From: Diplonema papillatum
Taxonomy: Eukaryota > Euglenozoa > Diplonemea > Diplonemida > Diplonemidae
Reading direction: 5' to 3'
NCBI GenBank assembly: GCA_030068145.1
Contig: JAPJBO010000814.1
Coordinates: 1-64,000, forward strand
Length of the DNA: 64,000 nt
Shown here: positions 22,213-33,200 of the stretch, piece after piece
Layout: the number at the start of each line of letters is the position of its first letter
Position numbering within the stretch: position 1 is the first letter of the stretch
Program-made: the position numbers and the translations under genes
The notes under the pieces: model-generated
Told to the model about the DNA's origin: nothing
The model's input: only the letters and a program-made list of their open reading frames with translations
Databases searched by the model: none

Positions 22213-24363
22213 CTAACCATATATATGAAAGTAGTACTCGTCGGCAAGCCTCGGCGACACCGGACACTCGAGATCTTCGGAGCGATCGCTGCTGTCAGAA
22301 TTCTGACACGAGGGTGCTATGTTCGCCATCATTCGTAACAGCGTAGACTGGGCCACCTGCTCCCCGCTTTTTGTCTGCACCAGCACGGTATCGTTCTTAC
22401 CCTCGCCCCATGCGTTGAGCGTATCTGATCCCGCATCGTGCTCAGCCCATCTGTCGTCCACTGCGTAGTATGATCCCGGCGACACCGGACACTCGAGATC
22501 TTGGGAGCGATCGCTGCTGTCAGAATTCTGACACGAGGGTGATATGTTCGCCGTCATTCGTAACAGCGTAGACTGGGCCACCTGCTCCCCGCTTTTTGTC
22601 TGCAACAGCACGGTATCGTTCTTATCATCGCCCCATGCGTTGAGCGTATCTGATCCCGCATCGTGCTCAGCCCATCTGTCGTCCACTGCGTAGTATGATC
22701 CCGGCGACACCGGACACTCGAGATCTTGGGAGCGATCGCTGCTGTCAGAATTCTGACACGAGGGTGATATGTTCGCCGTCATTCGTAACAGCGTAGACTG
22801 GGCCACCTGCTCCCCGCTTTTTGTCTGCAACAGCACGGTATCGTTCTTATCATCGCCCCATGCGTTGAGCGTATCTGATCCCGCATCGTGCTCAGCCCAT
22901 CTGTCGTCCACTGCGTAGTATGATCCCGGCGACACCGGACACTCGAGATCTTGGGAGCGATCGCTGCTGTCAGAATTCTGACACGAGGGTGATATGTTCG
23001 CCGTCATTCGTAACAGCGTAGACTGGGCCACCTGCTCCCCGCTTTTTGTCTGCAACAGCACGGTATCGTTCTTATCATCGCCCCATGCGTTGAGCGTATC
23101 TGATCCCGCATCGTGCTCAGCCCATCTGTCGTCCACTGCGTAGTATGATCCCGGCGACACCGGACACTCGAGATCTTGGGAGCGATCGCTGCTGTCAGAA
23201 TTCTGACACGAGGGTGATATGTTCGCCGTCATTCGTAACAGCGTAGACTGGGCCACCTGCTCCCCGCTTTTTGTCTGCAACAGCACGGTATCGTTCTTAT
23301 CATCGCCCCATGCGTTGAGCGTATCTGATCCCGCATCGTGCTCAGCCCATCTGTCGTCCACTGCGTAGTATGATCCCGGCGACACCGGACACTCGAGATC
23401 TTGGGAGCGATCGCTGCTGTCAGAATTCTGACACGAGGGTGATATGTTCGCCATCATTCGTAACAGCGTAGACTGGGCCACCTGCTCCCCGCTTTTTGTC
23501 TGCAACAGCACGGTATCGTTCTTATCATCGCCCCATGCGTTGAGCGTATCTGATCCCGCATCGTGCTCGGCCCATCTGTCGTTCGATGCGTAGAGCGTGT
23601 CTGGCGATGATGAGACCAGCGGTGACTCCGCTGAGTAGACGCGATCCTCTGATGGGATGCTGTCATGCTGAGGCGAAGAAGGCCTTACCCCCACCACCAT
23701 TCGAAACAGCGTGGCAAGGGCAACTTGCTCCCTCACTGTCTGCGGCACCGCTGGACGAGCGTAAACATCTGAAATGCTGGCGACTTTCTGGGTCGTGCAC
23801 TCATCCGGGACCTCTGGGAAGAAGACATACTCCGTGACGCTTCCCTTGCCCCGGTGATAGAATCGACCTCCGTTTGTCCTGCGCGCTTCGTAGCCGTAGC
23901 GCTTCTGCAGCGTGGTGTTGGTATCGTGCAAGGCGAAGCCGCTCCGCTCTGCACAGCCCAGCAGGTCGATGGCACTTTGCGCCTTCTTCTGGCAGCCGTG
24001 CAGGCTGATGTGCAGCGACCCACTCGCAGTGAGCGCCTTCTTGCACCAGAGGAACAATTTCGCGATGACACCTGGAATAGGAGTCGCTTCATGCCCGCAC
24101 GGACAGTTGAATTGCACCCAGCTGAGCTTGCAGCCCCGGGGTAGGGAGCCGGCGTTCAGCACACCGACGAGCACACCCTTTTTCCTGAGAATGGCCATGT
24201 TAGCTTGCGCCTCCTCATCCTTCCGCAGCTTGCAATCAGTTGCGACCAGGCGATGGGCAACACCCGCATGGCGGGCGCAGAACTTCACAGCGAACTCGAA
24301 ATTCCCTTCGCCGAGCAGGAGGATATCCCGCCCCTCCATGTCTGCGCGACTTAGGGCGGCCAT
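22213..24363 (-). CDS. DUF2431/BMT5-like protein, copy 2, with 75-residue tandem repeats
   Basis: 716 residues. The N-terminal ~200 are the same Rossmann methyltransferase-like domain as copy 1 (ILLLGEGNFEFAVKF, VATDCKL, WVQFNCPCGH). After a linker (QTVREQVALATLFRMVVG) come about six units of ~75 residues: DRWAEHDAGSDTLNAWGDDK, then NDTVLLQTKSGEQVAQSTLL, then a Ser/Asp-rich part and ECPVSPGSYYAVD. Units are nearly identical at DNA level, with a period of exactly 225 bp (for example 22461 to 22686), so growth is recent and frame-preserving. The start is ATG 24363 because the frame upstream is broken by one extra base relative to copies 1 and 3. Enzyme activity is unproven. Confidence 0.8.
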   Translation of the reverse strand: MAALSRADMEGRDILLLGEGNFEFAVKFCARHAGVAHRLVATDCKLRKDEEAQANMAILRKKGVLVGVLNAGSLPRGCKLSWVQFNCPCGHEATPIPGVIAKLFLWCKKALTASGSLHISLHGCQKKAQSAIDLLGCAERSGFALHDTNTTLQKRYGYEARRTNGGRFYHRGKGSVTEYVFFPEVPDECTTQKVASISDVYARPAVPQTVREQVALATLFRMVVGVRPSSPQHDSIPSEDRVYSAESPLVSSSPDTLYASNDRWAEHDAGSDTLNAWGDDKNDTVLLQTKSGEQVAQSTLLRMMANISPSCQNSDSSDRSQDLECPVSPGSYYAVDDRWAEHDAGSDTLNAWGDDKNDTVLLQTKSGEQVAQSTLLRMTANISPSCQNSDSSDRSQDLECPVSPGSYYAVDDRWAEHDAGSDTLNAWGDDKNDTVLLQTKSGEQVAQSTLLRMTANISPSCQNSDSSDRSQDLECPVSPGSYYAVDDRWAEHDAGSDTLNAWGDDKNDTVLLQTKSGEQVAQSTLLRMTANISPSCQNSDSSDRSQDLECPVSPGSYYAVDDRWAEHDAGSDTLNAWGDDKNDTVLLQTKSGEQVAQSTLLRMTANISPSCQNSDSSDRSQDLECPVSPGSYYAVDDRWAEHDAGSDTLNAWGEGKNDTVLVQTKSGEQVAQSTLLRMMANIAPSCQNSDSSDRSEDLECPVSPRLADEYYFHIYG
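22440..23580 (-). repeat. 225-bp in-frame tandem repeat within DUF2431 gene 2
   Basis: About five full 225-bp units, almost identical, each coding for 75 residues with one LNAWG motif. A related unit with LNAWGEGKN occurs once at the C-terminal end (22215-22440), matching the single unit in copy 1. Confidence 0.95.
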
Positions 24364-24479
24364 GCTTTGCCTTCCGTTGGCTTGTTTGCTTGTTTCTTGG
24401 GGTTGTAAACCTGTTGTTGACGAGCATATTTTTCCAACTGGGAGGATGGATATTTACAGACACGCATACTAATAATCTG

Positions 24480-24870
24480 CTCGTGGACACCTCAGTTGCA
24501 CGACGCCCAGTGACACACTGCAGTGGGCGAGAACGCTCACCCCCGCACAACAAATTCCCACTAAAAATTTTAAACTCTAAAAAGGACAGGCGCTTCGTCA
24601 TCGATCTCTCGGTTTGACCCTGCTTCGCTTTCAGATTGAGAATTCTGATCAGCCGCCAAAACGGCTCCTTTAGCGTTCACAATACAATCCAGTGACACAC
24701 TGCAGTGGGCGAGAACGCTCACCCCCGCACAACAAATTCCCACTAAAAATTTTAAACTCTAAAAAGGACAGGCGCGTCGTCATGGAACTCACCTGGTTTG
24801 ACCCTGCTTCGCTTTCAGATTGAGAATTCTGATCAGCCGCCAAAACGGCTCCTTTAGCGTTCACAATACA
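24480..24870. repeat. ~180-bp tandem repeat
   Basis: Two near-identical units run from GTGACACACTGCAGTGGGCG, through AAAAAGGACAGGCG and GACCCTGCTTCGCTTTCAG, to CAGCCGCCAAAACGGCTCC. Single diverged units lie at 19170-19350 and 34790-34950. A possible short interspersed element, but no A/B boxes are convincing. Confidence 0.75.
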
Positions 24871-25004
24871 TGTTCGACGACCCACACTACTGATATATCG
24901 ACCCCCCTCCGAGAGGTACCCACGTTGTCCGAGGCATGATTTGTGCTCTTCCTGCAATAATCACTCAGCCAGTTGCCTGCGATCTTTTGATTGATGACGA
25001 CTTG

Positions 25005-26685
25005 GGCGCGCCCCCTTCTGAAACCAGCGCCCCCACCACGGATAACCTTGGGCGCGCCCCCTTGTGTAACCAGCGCCCCCACCACGGGTAACCCCTGCGC
25101 ACCCCCTTTTGAAACCAGCGCCCCCACCACGGGTATCCCCTGGGCGCACCCCCTTGTGAAACCAGCGCCCCCACCACGGGTATCCCCTGGGCGTACCCCC
25201 TTGTGAAATCAGCGCCCCCACCACGGGTAACCCCTGCGCACCCCCTTTTGAAACCAGCGCCCCCACCACGGGTATCCCCTGGGCGCACCCCCTTGTGAAA
25301 TCAGCGCCCCCACCACGGGTATCCCCTGGGCGCACCCCCTTGTGAAACCAGCGCCCCCACCACGGGTATCCCCTGGGCGTACCCCCTTGTGAAATCAGCG
25401 CCCCCACCACGGGTAACCCCTGCGCACCCCCTTTTGAAACCAGCGCCCCCACCACGGGTATCCCCTGGGCGCACCCCCTTGTGAAATCAGCGCCCCCACC
25501 ACGGGTATCCCCTGGGCGCACCCCCTTGTGAAACCAGCGCCCCCACCACGGGTATCCCCTGGGCGTACCCCCTTGTGAAATCAGCGCCCCCACCACGGGT
25601 AACCCCTGCGCACCCCCTTTTGAAACCAGCGCCCCCACCACGGGTATCCCCTGGGCGCACCCCCTTGTGAAATCAGCGCCCCCACCACGGGTAACCCCCA
25701 ACCCCTGGGCGCACCCCCTTGTGAAACCAGCGCCCCCACCACGGGTAACCCCTGCGCACCCCCTTTTGAAACCAGCGCCCCCACCACGGGTAACCCCCAA
25801 CCCCTGGGCGCACCCCCTTTTGAAACCAGCGCCCCCACCACGGGTAACCCCCAACCCCTGGGCGCACCCCCTTTTGAAACCAGCGCCCCCACCACGGGTA
25901 TCCCCTGGGCGTACCCCCTTGTGAAACCAGCGCCCCCACCACGGGTAACCCCTGCGCACCCCCTTTTGAAACCAGCGCCCCCACCACGGGTAACCCCCAA
26001 CCCCTGGGCGCACCCCCTTGTGAAACCAGCGCCCCCACCACGGGTATCCCCTGGGCGCACCCCCTTTTGAAACCAGCGCCCCCACCACGGGTATCCCCTG
26101 GGCGCACCCCCTTGTGAAACCAGCGCCCCCACCACGGGTAACCCCTGCGCACCCCCTTTTGAAACCAGCGCCCCCACCACGGGTAACCCCTGGGCGCACC
26201 CCCTTTTGAAACCAGCGCCCCCACCACGGGTATCCCCTGGGCGTACCCCCTTGTGAAATCAGCGCCCCCACCACGGGTAACCCCTGGGCGCACCCCCTTT
26301 TGAAACCAGCGCCCCCACCACGGGTATCCCCTGGGCGCACCCCCTTGTGAAATCAGCGCCCCCACCACGGGTATCCCCTGGGCGCACCCCCTTGTGAAAC
26401 CAGCGCCCCCACCACGGGTATCCCCTGGGCGTACCCCCTTGTGAAACCAGCGCCCCCACCACGGGTATCCCCTGCGCACCCCCTTTTGAAACCAGCGCCC
26501 CCACCACGGGTATCCCCTGGGCGCACCCCCTTGTGAAACCAGCGCCCCCACCACGGGTATCCCCTGGGCGTACCCCCTTGTGAAATCAGCGCCCCCACCA
26601 CGGGTAACCCCCAACCCCTGGGCGCACCCGCTTGTGAAACCAGCGCCCCCACCACGGGTAACCCCTGGGCGCGCCCCCTAATGGA
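25005..26685. repeat. 47-bp GC-rich minisatellite, about 36 units
   Basis: Basic unit 47 bp (GCGCCCCCACCACGGGTATC ...), with variants of about 44 bp (loss of GGG) and 53 bp (an extra AACCCC). All three frames of the minus strand stay open, so the frame rotates from unit to unit and yields spurious Gly/Trp-rich ORFs. Strong C/G strand asymmetry. No gene. Confidence 0.97.
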
Positions 26686-26873
26686 GTACACCGGTAACGC
26701 ACCGCATAACTAAATTAAACATGCGTTGTTTTTTTTTTTTTTTTTTTTCCCGACGACAACTAGTGTCAGACTAGCCTACCCGCAGGCAGTTGATTTCTTT
26801 AGGCGAGGTTTCTCTACCGGCGGAAGTTGTTTGGGTTAGCGTTTTTTTTGTTTTCCGAAACCCGGTTTTTGAT

Positions 26874-28228
26874 CAGGGGCCGAGCTTGACCTGGCGAGGT
26901 TTTGGCCAAACTCGGTCAAAGTCGGTCAGCAGTGGTAGTCTAAAATTAGCAAGCAACGTTACCAGCAACACTTCCCACAGTAGCCTGGGAACCCCAGCTG
27001 CACACGCTGCTCTGTTTACGGTGTGCATCAACCCGTCTCAGACCGCAAGACGCCCTGCCACAGTGCTTCATGCGGAAGTGTGGCTTCGGAGCGCCGGTTC
27101 TGCCTGCCGAACTAGGCTGGCCAGATCCGAAAAAAGAGGTTGGAAAAAATCTCGGTCAGGGGTCTTTTAAAGAGGGGCTGAGCTTTCTTTGTCAAGCAAG
27201 CGAATTTTAGAGTTACATGCAAGTTTGTTTTTACTGGTTCCGATACTGGGTCACAAAGAGGAAGCAAAAGACGCCGACCAAATGTGACATAAATCTGCTA
27301 AAACACCAGATTGGAAACCAAATCTGCAGTATCAACTGGTGTTGCCTTGCTGGCTTGTGGAGGTGCTGCTCTTGCTGTCGATCTCCAGTGCTGCACAGCA
27401 TTGCGACAAGCCAAGTATTCCTCCAGCGACGCGTTGTGCAGCCTCCTTGGGTTTGCACAGAATTTTGCAATGTATTTTGCCAGTGTCTCTTCGTCAATGC
27501 CTCGTGCCCCCATTTTACACTCCACGCCAACGAAAAGAACAGTTGCCAGATTGTCAGCAGCCAGCTTGCGCAACCTTGTCGACACCAACCGAAGTTTGGA
27601 AAACAAGCGCTCCACTGATGCGGATCCCAGAGGAAGGATGGAGGCAAGCTGGAGAAGTTTGCAGGTTGCCGGGTACTTCACGAACAGGTTCCCTGTTGTG
27701 AAGCGCTGAATCACAGTGTTGAGATCCGAGAGACCCAACTGACGAATCTCGGCACAAACGCTTGCACACTCAGATATGATGGCAGTTTTGTGCGCTTGGA
27801 TCCACTTTGGCGGATGCACTGCCGGCGCTTCAAAATCTGGACAGGACAGGTATACTTGTCGGTGATGCCTGGTCCGACTGACATGTAATGGTCAGCAATC
27901 GAGGAAAGGGAATCCTGGACACCTGTCCTGTCAGGCTCCATCAAGTACGGTTGAGCAGTTGTTGTGTGGAAGGCCATGAAGGATTCAAATAAATTTGTAA
28001 ATTGACAAAAGGAGCCAAAGTTGTCAGCCAGACCCAACAGGGCTGAGAGGGTCGCCCTCCAGCTCCCAGGCCGAGGTTGCTGGACCCAGCTCCCCCCCCC
28101 CAAAAAACCTCCCCAAAAATTCAAAATCATAGTTTTTTTTTTTTTTTTTTTGCCTGACCGAGTTTTTTCTGGTTTAAAGTGCAAGCTCGGTCAGCTGACC
28201 GAGTTTACATGCATAAGCTCGGCCACTG
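26874..28228 (-). mobile_element. hAT DNA transposon, internally decayed
   Basis: The left end is CAGGGGCCGAGCTTGACC; the right end, reverse-complemented, is CAGTGGCCGAGCTTATGC. It is bounded by an exact 8-bp target duplication TTTTTGAT at 26866-26873 and 28229-28236. Length 1,355 bp. It holds a broken minus-strand transposase remnant (27298-28184) and TCGGTCA motifs near both ends, including the palindrome CTCGGTCAGCTGACCGAG. It is too short and broken to be autonomous. Confidence 0.93.
27298..28184 (-). pseudogene. hAT transposase remnant (C-terminal dimerisation domain)
   Basis: Two overlapping minus-strand frames. The downstream one (27819-27298) holds the hAT dimerisation signature SASVERLFSKLRLVSTRLRK followed by LAADNLATVLF. 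The upstream one (to ~27815) contains LADNFGSFCQFTNLFESFMA and DHYMSVGPGITDKYTCP. They join by a shift near 27815-27830. The N-terminal zinc finger and most of the catalytic core are missing, so it is dead. Confidence 0.85.
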
Positions 28229-28530
28229 TTTTTGATGTTTTCAAACCCCTATTTTCACTGGGCGCCCACCATCCCTGAGTAAACGATGGAAAACGTGGGG
28301 TGAGGCTCATAATATCGCTAACAATAACAAACGCGTTTGCTAAGTGTTTCCTACGTGCACTGCCGCCACCCCGCCCCCGCCTCAGTACAGCAGCGATGCT
28401 TTTGTGTTTCCGACAATCCTGTGGCGGATGATTTCGACCTTTTGTTTGCTTTGTCAGGTTCAACTTCGGGCATGGTCAGCGGGCGGAGAGGGTGGATAGA
28501 AAGGCTTTTTCCTTGAGTTTAAATTAGCAG

Positions 28531-28760
28531 CAGGGCCCGAGCTTCACCTAGTGAGGTTTTGGACCAAACTTGGTCAAACTCGGTCAGCAGTGGTGTGTTG
28601 GAATTAGCAAGCGTTGCCAATTACGCTTCCCAGCTCACACTGCTCTGCTCACGGTGCATCTGCCCTCCTGTCAACCCGGTTGCAGAGTGTCTTAGTGCCT
28701 GCTCCTGCTCAAGAGACACAAAACCCGCAAGCAAGGCAACAAGACGCGCCTTGTTAAAAG
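28531..28760. mobile_element. Solo left end of the same hAT family
   Basis: CAGGGCCCGAGCTTCACC followed by GAGGTTTTGGACCAAAC and CTCGGTCAGCAGTGGT closely parallels the first ~200 bp of the hAT element at 26874, in the same orientation. No matching right end was found nearby, so it is a truncated copy. Confidence 0.75.
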
Positions 28761-28769
28761 AACAGGATA

Positions 28770-30217
28770 GCAGCTACCGCGTATCCTTGTCCACGAATTC
28801 CTGGGTCAGCCATTCGATAGTAAACCCCCACGCACATTATTTACGTAATATCTGAATTGGTAAATTATACGATTTGTTGGTAAATTATATCTGATTGCAA
28901 ACCTTTGGTAGATTATAGCTGATTTGAAACCCTGATCACTTAGTGTTTACCAATAGAGCCCTTCAAAATTGGACGCGCTACGAACGTACTGTTCTAGGTT
29001 GCTGTCCGCATTGGCGATTCAAGAACGAGTCGTCAACGAGCTTTCGGAGCACGTTGCTGGCCATGACAACGACAGCGGCGTCCTGAGTGAGTGCGGTGAC
29101 AGGGAAGGAGGCAAGCAGCGATGAGCGCAGTTCCAGCGAACAGGCCGAACAGAACTTGACGACTCAAAGCCATTCGTAACCTCATCTGCGAGTCCAGTGC
29201 TGTCGCTGAGTTTCGGGGTAGGGCAGGGGTAAAAGCTTGAGAATAAAAGCTTTCCCGAGTTGGTCAATACACAACAAGGAAACCCTGCGACATGGCTTCA
29301 GTTACCTGCAACGACCCTTCACCCTAAAAATGGAACCGTTCCTCAAAAGAAGGAGCCCGACTACGGCGGTTGTGTTAAACGTTGGTGCAGCCAGAGAGGA
29401 ATAAATGTGGAAAAATTGAGAGCGCGAGCGCGAGGGTATTGGATATCATTGGCTGCATATTGAGGACAAGTCAGAGTTCGATGCTAGTCTCATTGTGTGA
29501 GAGGATGGCTACGGTTCTGCTGCGCACACTGCAGAGCACTGTGGATCGCTCTGCATACGATTGCGGTAGGTAACTGGAGTATAAGACTTTAGTGTAAAGT
29601 AAAAGCGTTAATTTCAGACACGAGTGTGTAAGTCACATGCTCCCGATAGTCCTTCGTAACCGGAAGCCTACGAGGCAGAGCTCTGCTTTCCTTCGATGTT
29701 GTGAAACTAGCATCGACCTTCTTGTCTTGACCCGAGTACGTGGACTCTGAGAAGGCCCCGCAAGCGGAGCTGCCTCATGCACCGGTGCACGAGGCTCTTT
29801 GTTTGTTGGTTTGTTTTGGATGCATTCGTGTTCTAAGGTGTCGGTGCGTTTGTTCGGTCTTTCATACTTTCCTCAGTTTTCCACTTGCGCCCCCTACTCG
29901 ATCGCCTGCTTAGACTTCGAGAGTCTCAGTGCGAGTAGCACAGCAAGGTGCTGGCAATCGCGCTTTGCAGTATACTAATATACTGACAGACCGACTCACA
30001 CGCAATCGTCATCATATTAAAGAAGCCGCCGCTGGGTCGGCTCATTGGAACATCCAGTCATCCTCACAGAAACTTCCGTCTGTGTCATATGCGTGATAGA
30101 TGAGATATGCGCTGTCGTGGTATCTTTCGCGTGTGCCAGAGCGTTATCCTTACCGGCCATCTGTCGACAACGACACGTCCACCTATCTCAGGGGCGAGAT
30201 CTCGTTCGTTAACGGAA
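28770..30217. other. Decayed start of segmental duplication III
   Basis: No supported gene. From about 29370 the sequence matches the stretches near 17060 and 21480 (AAACGTTGGTGCAGCCAG) and continues as a weaker, gapped copy. Around 29930-30040 it matches the 3' flank of DUF2431 genes 1 and 2. The 28770-29300 part shows nothing I recognise. Confidence 0.6.
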
Positions 30218-33200
30218 TCAACTGGTTGTGGGTGTGGACGTTGACAAATCACTCCACCTGGACACCTTCCGGCCGTGGCCGGAGGAGGCGAACGACAAAG
30301 TCGCCTCCGAGGCGCACCCCCCCCGCCAGCCGCAAGCAACCCGCGCCATGCAGCGCTCACAGCAGAACAAACAGGTCCGATAAAAAAAGCACAAGAGCGT
30401 GGCTTTAGTCGTCCTCCATCTGTCGCCCCATGCGTTGAGCGTATCTGATTTCGGCGACGAGGAAGACACGAGATCTGGCGACTCAGCTGCGTGTAAACCA
30501 TCCTCTGGTAGACTGCTGTCGTTCTGACACGAGGGCGCTACGTTCGTCCATCCGCCGCCCCATGCGTTGAGCGTATCTGATCCCGTGTGATCGTTCGTGG
30601 CCCGTCCGCCCCAAGCGTTGTGTGTATCTGATCCCGCGTTATCGTTCTTGCCCCATCTGTCGCCCCATGCGTTGAGCGTATCTGATTTCGGCGACGAGGA
30701 AGACACGAGATCTGGCGACTCAACTGCGTGTGAACCATCCTCTGGTAGACTGCTGTCGTTCTGACACGAGGGCGCTACGTTCGTCCATCCGCCGCCCCAT
30801 GCGTTGAGCGTATCTGATCCCGCGTTATCGTCTTTGACCCATCCGTCGCCCCATGCGTTGAGCGTATCAGATCTCACGGTATCGTTCGTGGCCCATCCGC
30901 CCCAAGCGTTGTGTGCGTTCTTGCCCCATCTGTCGCCCCATGCGTTGAGCGTATCTGATTTCGGCGACGAGGAAGACACGAGATCTGGCGACTCAGCTGC
31001 GTGTAAACCATCCTCTGGTAGACTGCTGCTGTCGTTCTGACACGAGGGCGCTACGTTCGTCCATCCGCCGCCCCATGCGTTGAGCGTATCTGATCCCGTG
31101 TGATCGTTCGTGGCCCGTCCGCCCCAAGCGTTGTGTGTATCTGATCCCGCGTTATCGTTCTTGCCCCATCTGTCGCCCCATGAGTTGAGCGCATCTGATT
31201 TCGGCGACGAGAAAAACACGAGATCTGGCGACTCAACTGCGTGTAAACCATCCTCTGGTAGACTGCTGCTGTCGTTCTGACACGAGGGCGCTACGTTCGT
31301 CCATCCGCCGCCCCATGCGTTGAGCGTATCTGATCCCGTGTGATCGTTCGTGGCCCATCCGCCCCAAGCGTTGTGTGCGTTCTTGCCCCATCCGTCGCCC
31401 CATGCGTTGAGCGTATCTAATTTCGGCGACGAGGAAGACACGAGATCTGGCGACTCAGCTGCGTGTAAACCATCCTCTGGTAGACTGCTGCTGTCGTTCT
31501 GACACGAGGGCGCTACGTTCGTCCATCCGCCGCCCCATGCGTTGAGCGTATCTGATCCCGTGTGATCGTTCGTGGCCCGTCCGCCCCTAGCGTTGTGTGT
31601 ATCTGATCCCGCGTTATCGTTCTTGCCCCATCTGTCGCCCCATGAGTTGAGCGCATCTGATTTCGGCGACGAGGAAGACACGAGATCTGGCGACTCAACT
31701 GCGTGTAAACCATCCTCTGGTAGACTGCTGCTGTCGTTCTGACACGAGGGCGCTACGTTCGTCCATCCGCCGCCCCATGCGTTGAGCGTATCTGATCCCG
31801 CGTTATCGTTCTTGCCCCATCTGTCGCCCCATGAGTTGAGCGCATCTGATTTCGGCGACGAGAAAAACACGAGATCTGGCGACTCAACTGCGTGTAAACC
31901 ATCCTCTGGTAGACTGCTGTCGTTCTGACACGAGGGCGCTACGTTCGTCCATCCGCCGCCCCATGCGTTGAGCGTATCTGATCCCGCGTTATCGTCTTTG
32001 GCCCATCCGTCGCCCCATGCGTTGAGCGTATCAGATCTCACGGTATCGTTCGTGGCCCATCCGCCCCAAGCGTTGTGTGCGTTCTTGCCCCATCCGTCGC
32101 CCCATGCGTTGAGCGTATCTGATTTCGGCGACGAGGAAGACACGAGATCTGGCGACTCAGCTGCGTGTAAACCATCCTCTGGTAGACTGCTGCTGTCGTT
32201 CTGACACGAGGGCGCTACGTTCGTCCATCCGCCGCCCCATGCGTTGAGCGTATCTGATCCCGTGTGATCGTTCGTGGCCCGTCCGCCCCAAGCGTTGTGT
32301 GTATCTGATCCCGCGTTATCGTTCTTGCCCCATCTGTCGCCCCATGAGTTGAGCGCATCTGATTTCGGCGACGAGAAAAACACGAGATCTGGCGACTCAA
32401 CTGCGTGTAAACCATCCTCTGGTAGACTGCTGCTGTCGTTCTGACACGAGGGCGCTACGTTCGTCCATCCGCCGCCCCATGCGTTGAGCGTATCTGATCC
32501 CGTGTGATCGTTCGTGGCCCATCCGCCCCAAGCGTTGTGTGCGTTCTTGCCCCATCCGTCGCCCCATGCGTTGAGCGTATCTAATTTCGGCGACGAGGAA
32601 GACACGAGATCTGGCGACTCAGCTGCGTGTAAACCATCCTCTGGTAGACTGCTGCTGTCGTTCTGACACGAGGGCGCTACGTTCGTCCATCCGCCGCCCC
32701 ATGCGTTGAGCGTATCTGATCCCGTGTGATCGTTCGTGGCCCGTCCGCCCCAAGCGTTGTGTGTATCTGATCCCGCGTTATCGTTCTTGCCCCATCTGTT
32801 GAGCGCATCTGATTTCGGCGACGAGAAAAACACGAGATCTGGCGACTCAACTGCGTGTAAACCATCCTCTGGTAGACTGCTGTCGTTCTGACACGAGGGC
32901 GCTACGTTCGTCCATCCGCCGCCCCATGCGTTGAGCGTATCTGATCCCGCGTTATCGTCTTTGGCCCATCCGTCGCCCCATGCGTTGAGCGTATCAGATC
33001 TCACGGTATCGTTCGTGGCCCATCCGCCCCAAGCGTTGTGTGCGTTCTTGCCCCATCCGTCGCCCCATGCGTTGAGCGTATCTGATTTCGGCGACGAGGA
33101 AGACACGAGATCTGGCGACTCAGCTGCGTGTAAACCATCCTCTGGTAGACTGCTGCTGTCGTTCTGACACGAGGGCGCTACGTTCGTCCATCCGCCGCCC

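Larger units (their letters stand above)
19620..24960. repeat. Segmental duplication II (DUF2431 array)
   Basis: Block II carries an expanded ~190-bp repeat array (19625-20450), the same plus-strand stretch as block I (20515-22100) with small indels, DUF2431 gene 2, and two to three ~180-bp repeats (24480-24870) upstream of that gene. The 3' flank of the gene (22100-22215) is nearly identical to 17690-17805. Confidence 0.85.

Noticed and set aside
25005-26685. Possible CRISPR array
   Set aside because: No unique spacers between repeats; the units are contiguous, as in a minisatellite, and the genome is eukaryotic.
24961-26690. Gly/Trp-rich ORFs up to 459 codons
   Set aside because: Artefacts of the 47-bp minisatellite; the translated repeat changes frame from unit to unit.
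26730-28930. Direct repeats at 26874 and 28531 as a possible LTR pair
   Set aside because: Each begins with a hAT end; the first belongs to an element with its own right end and 8-bp duplication, and the second is a solo truncated end. No retroelement genes lie between.
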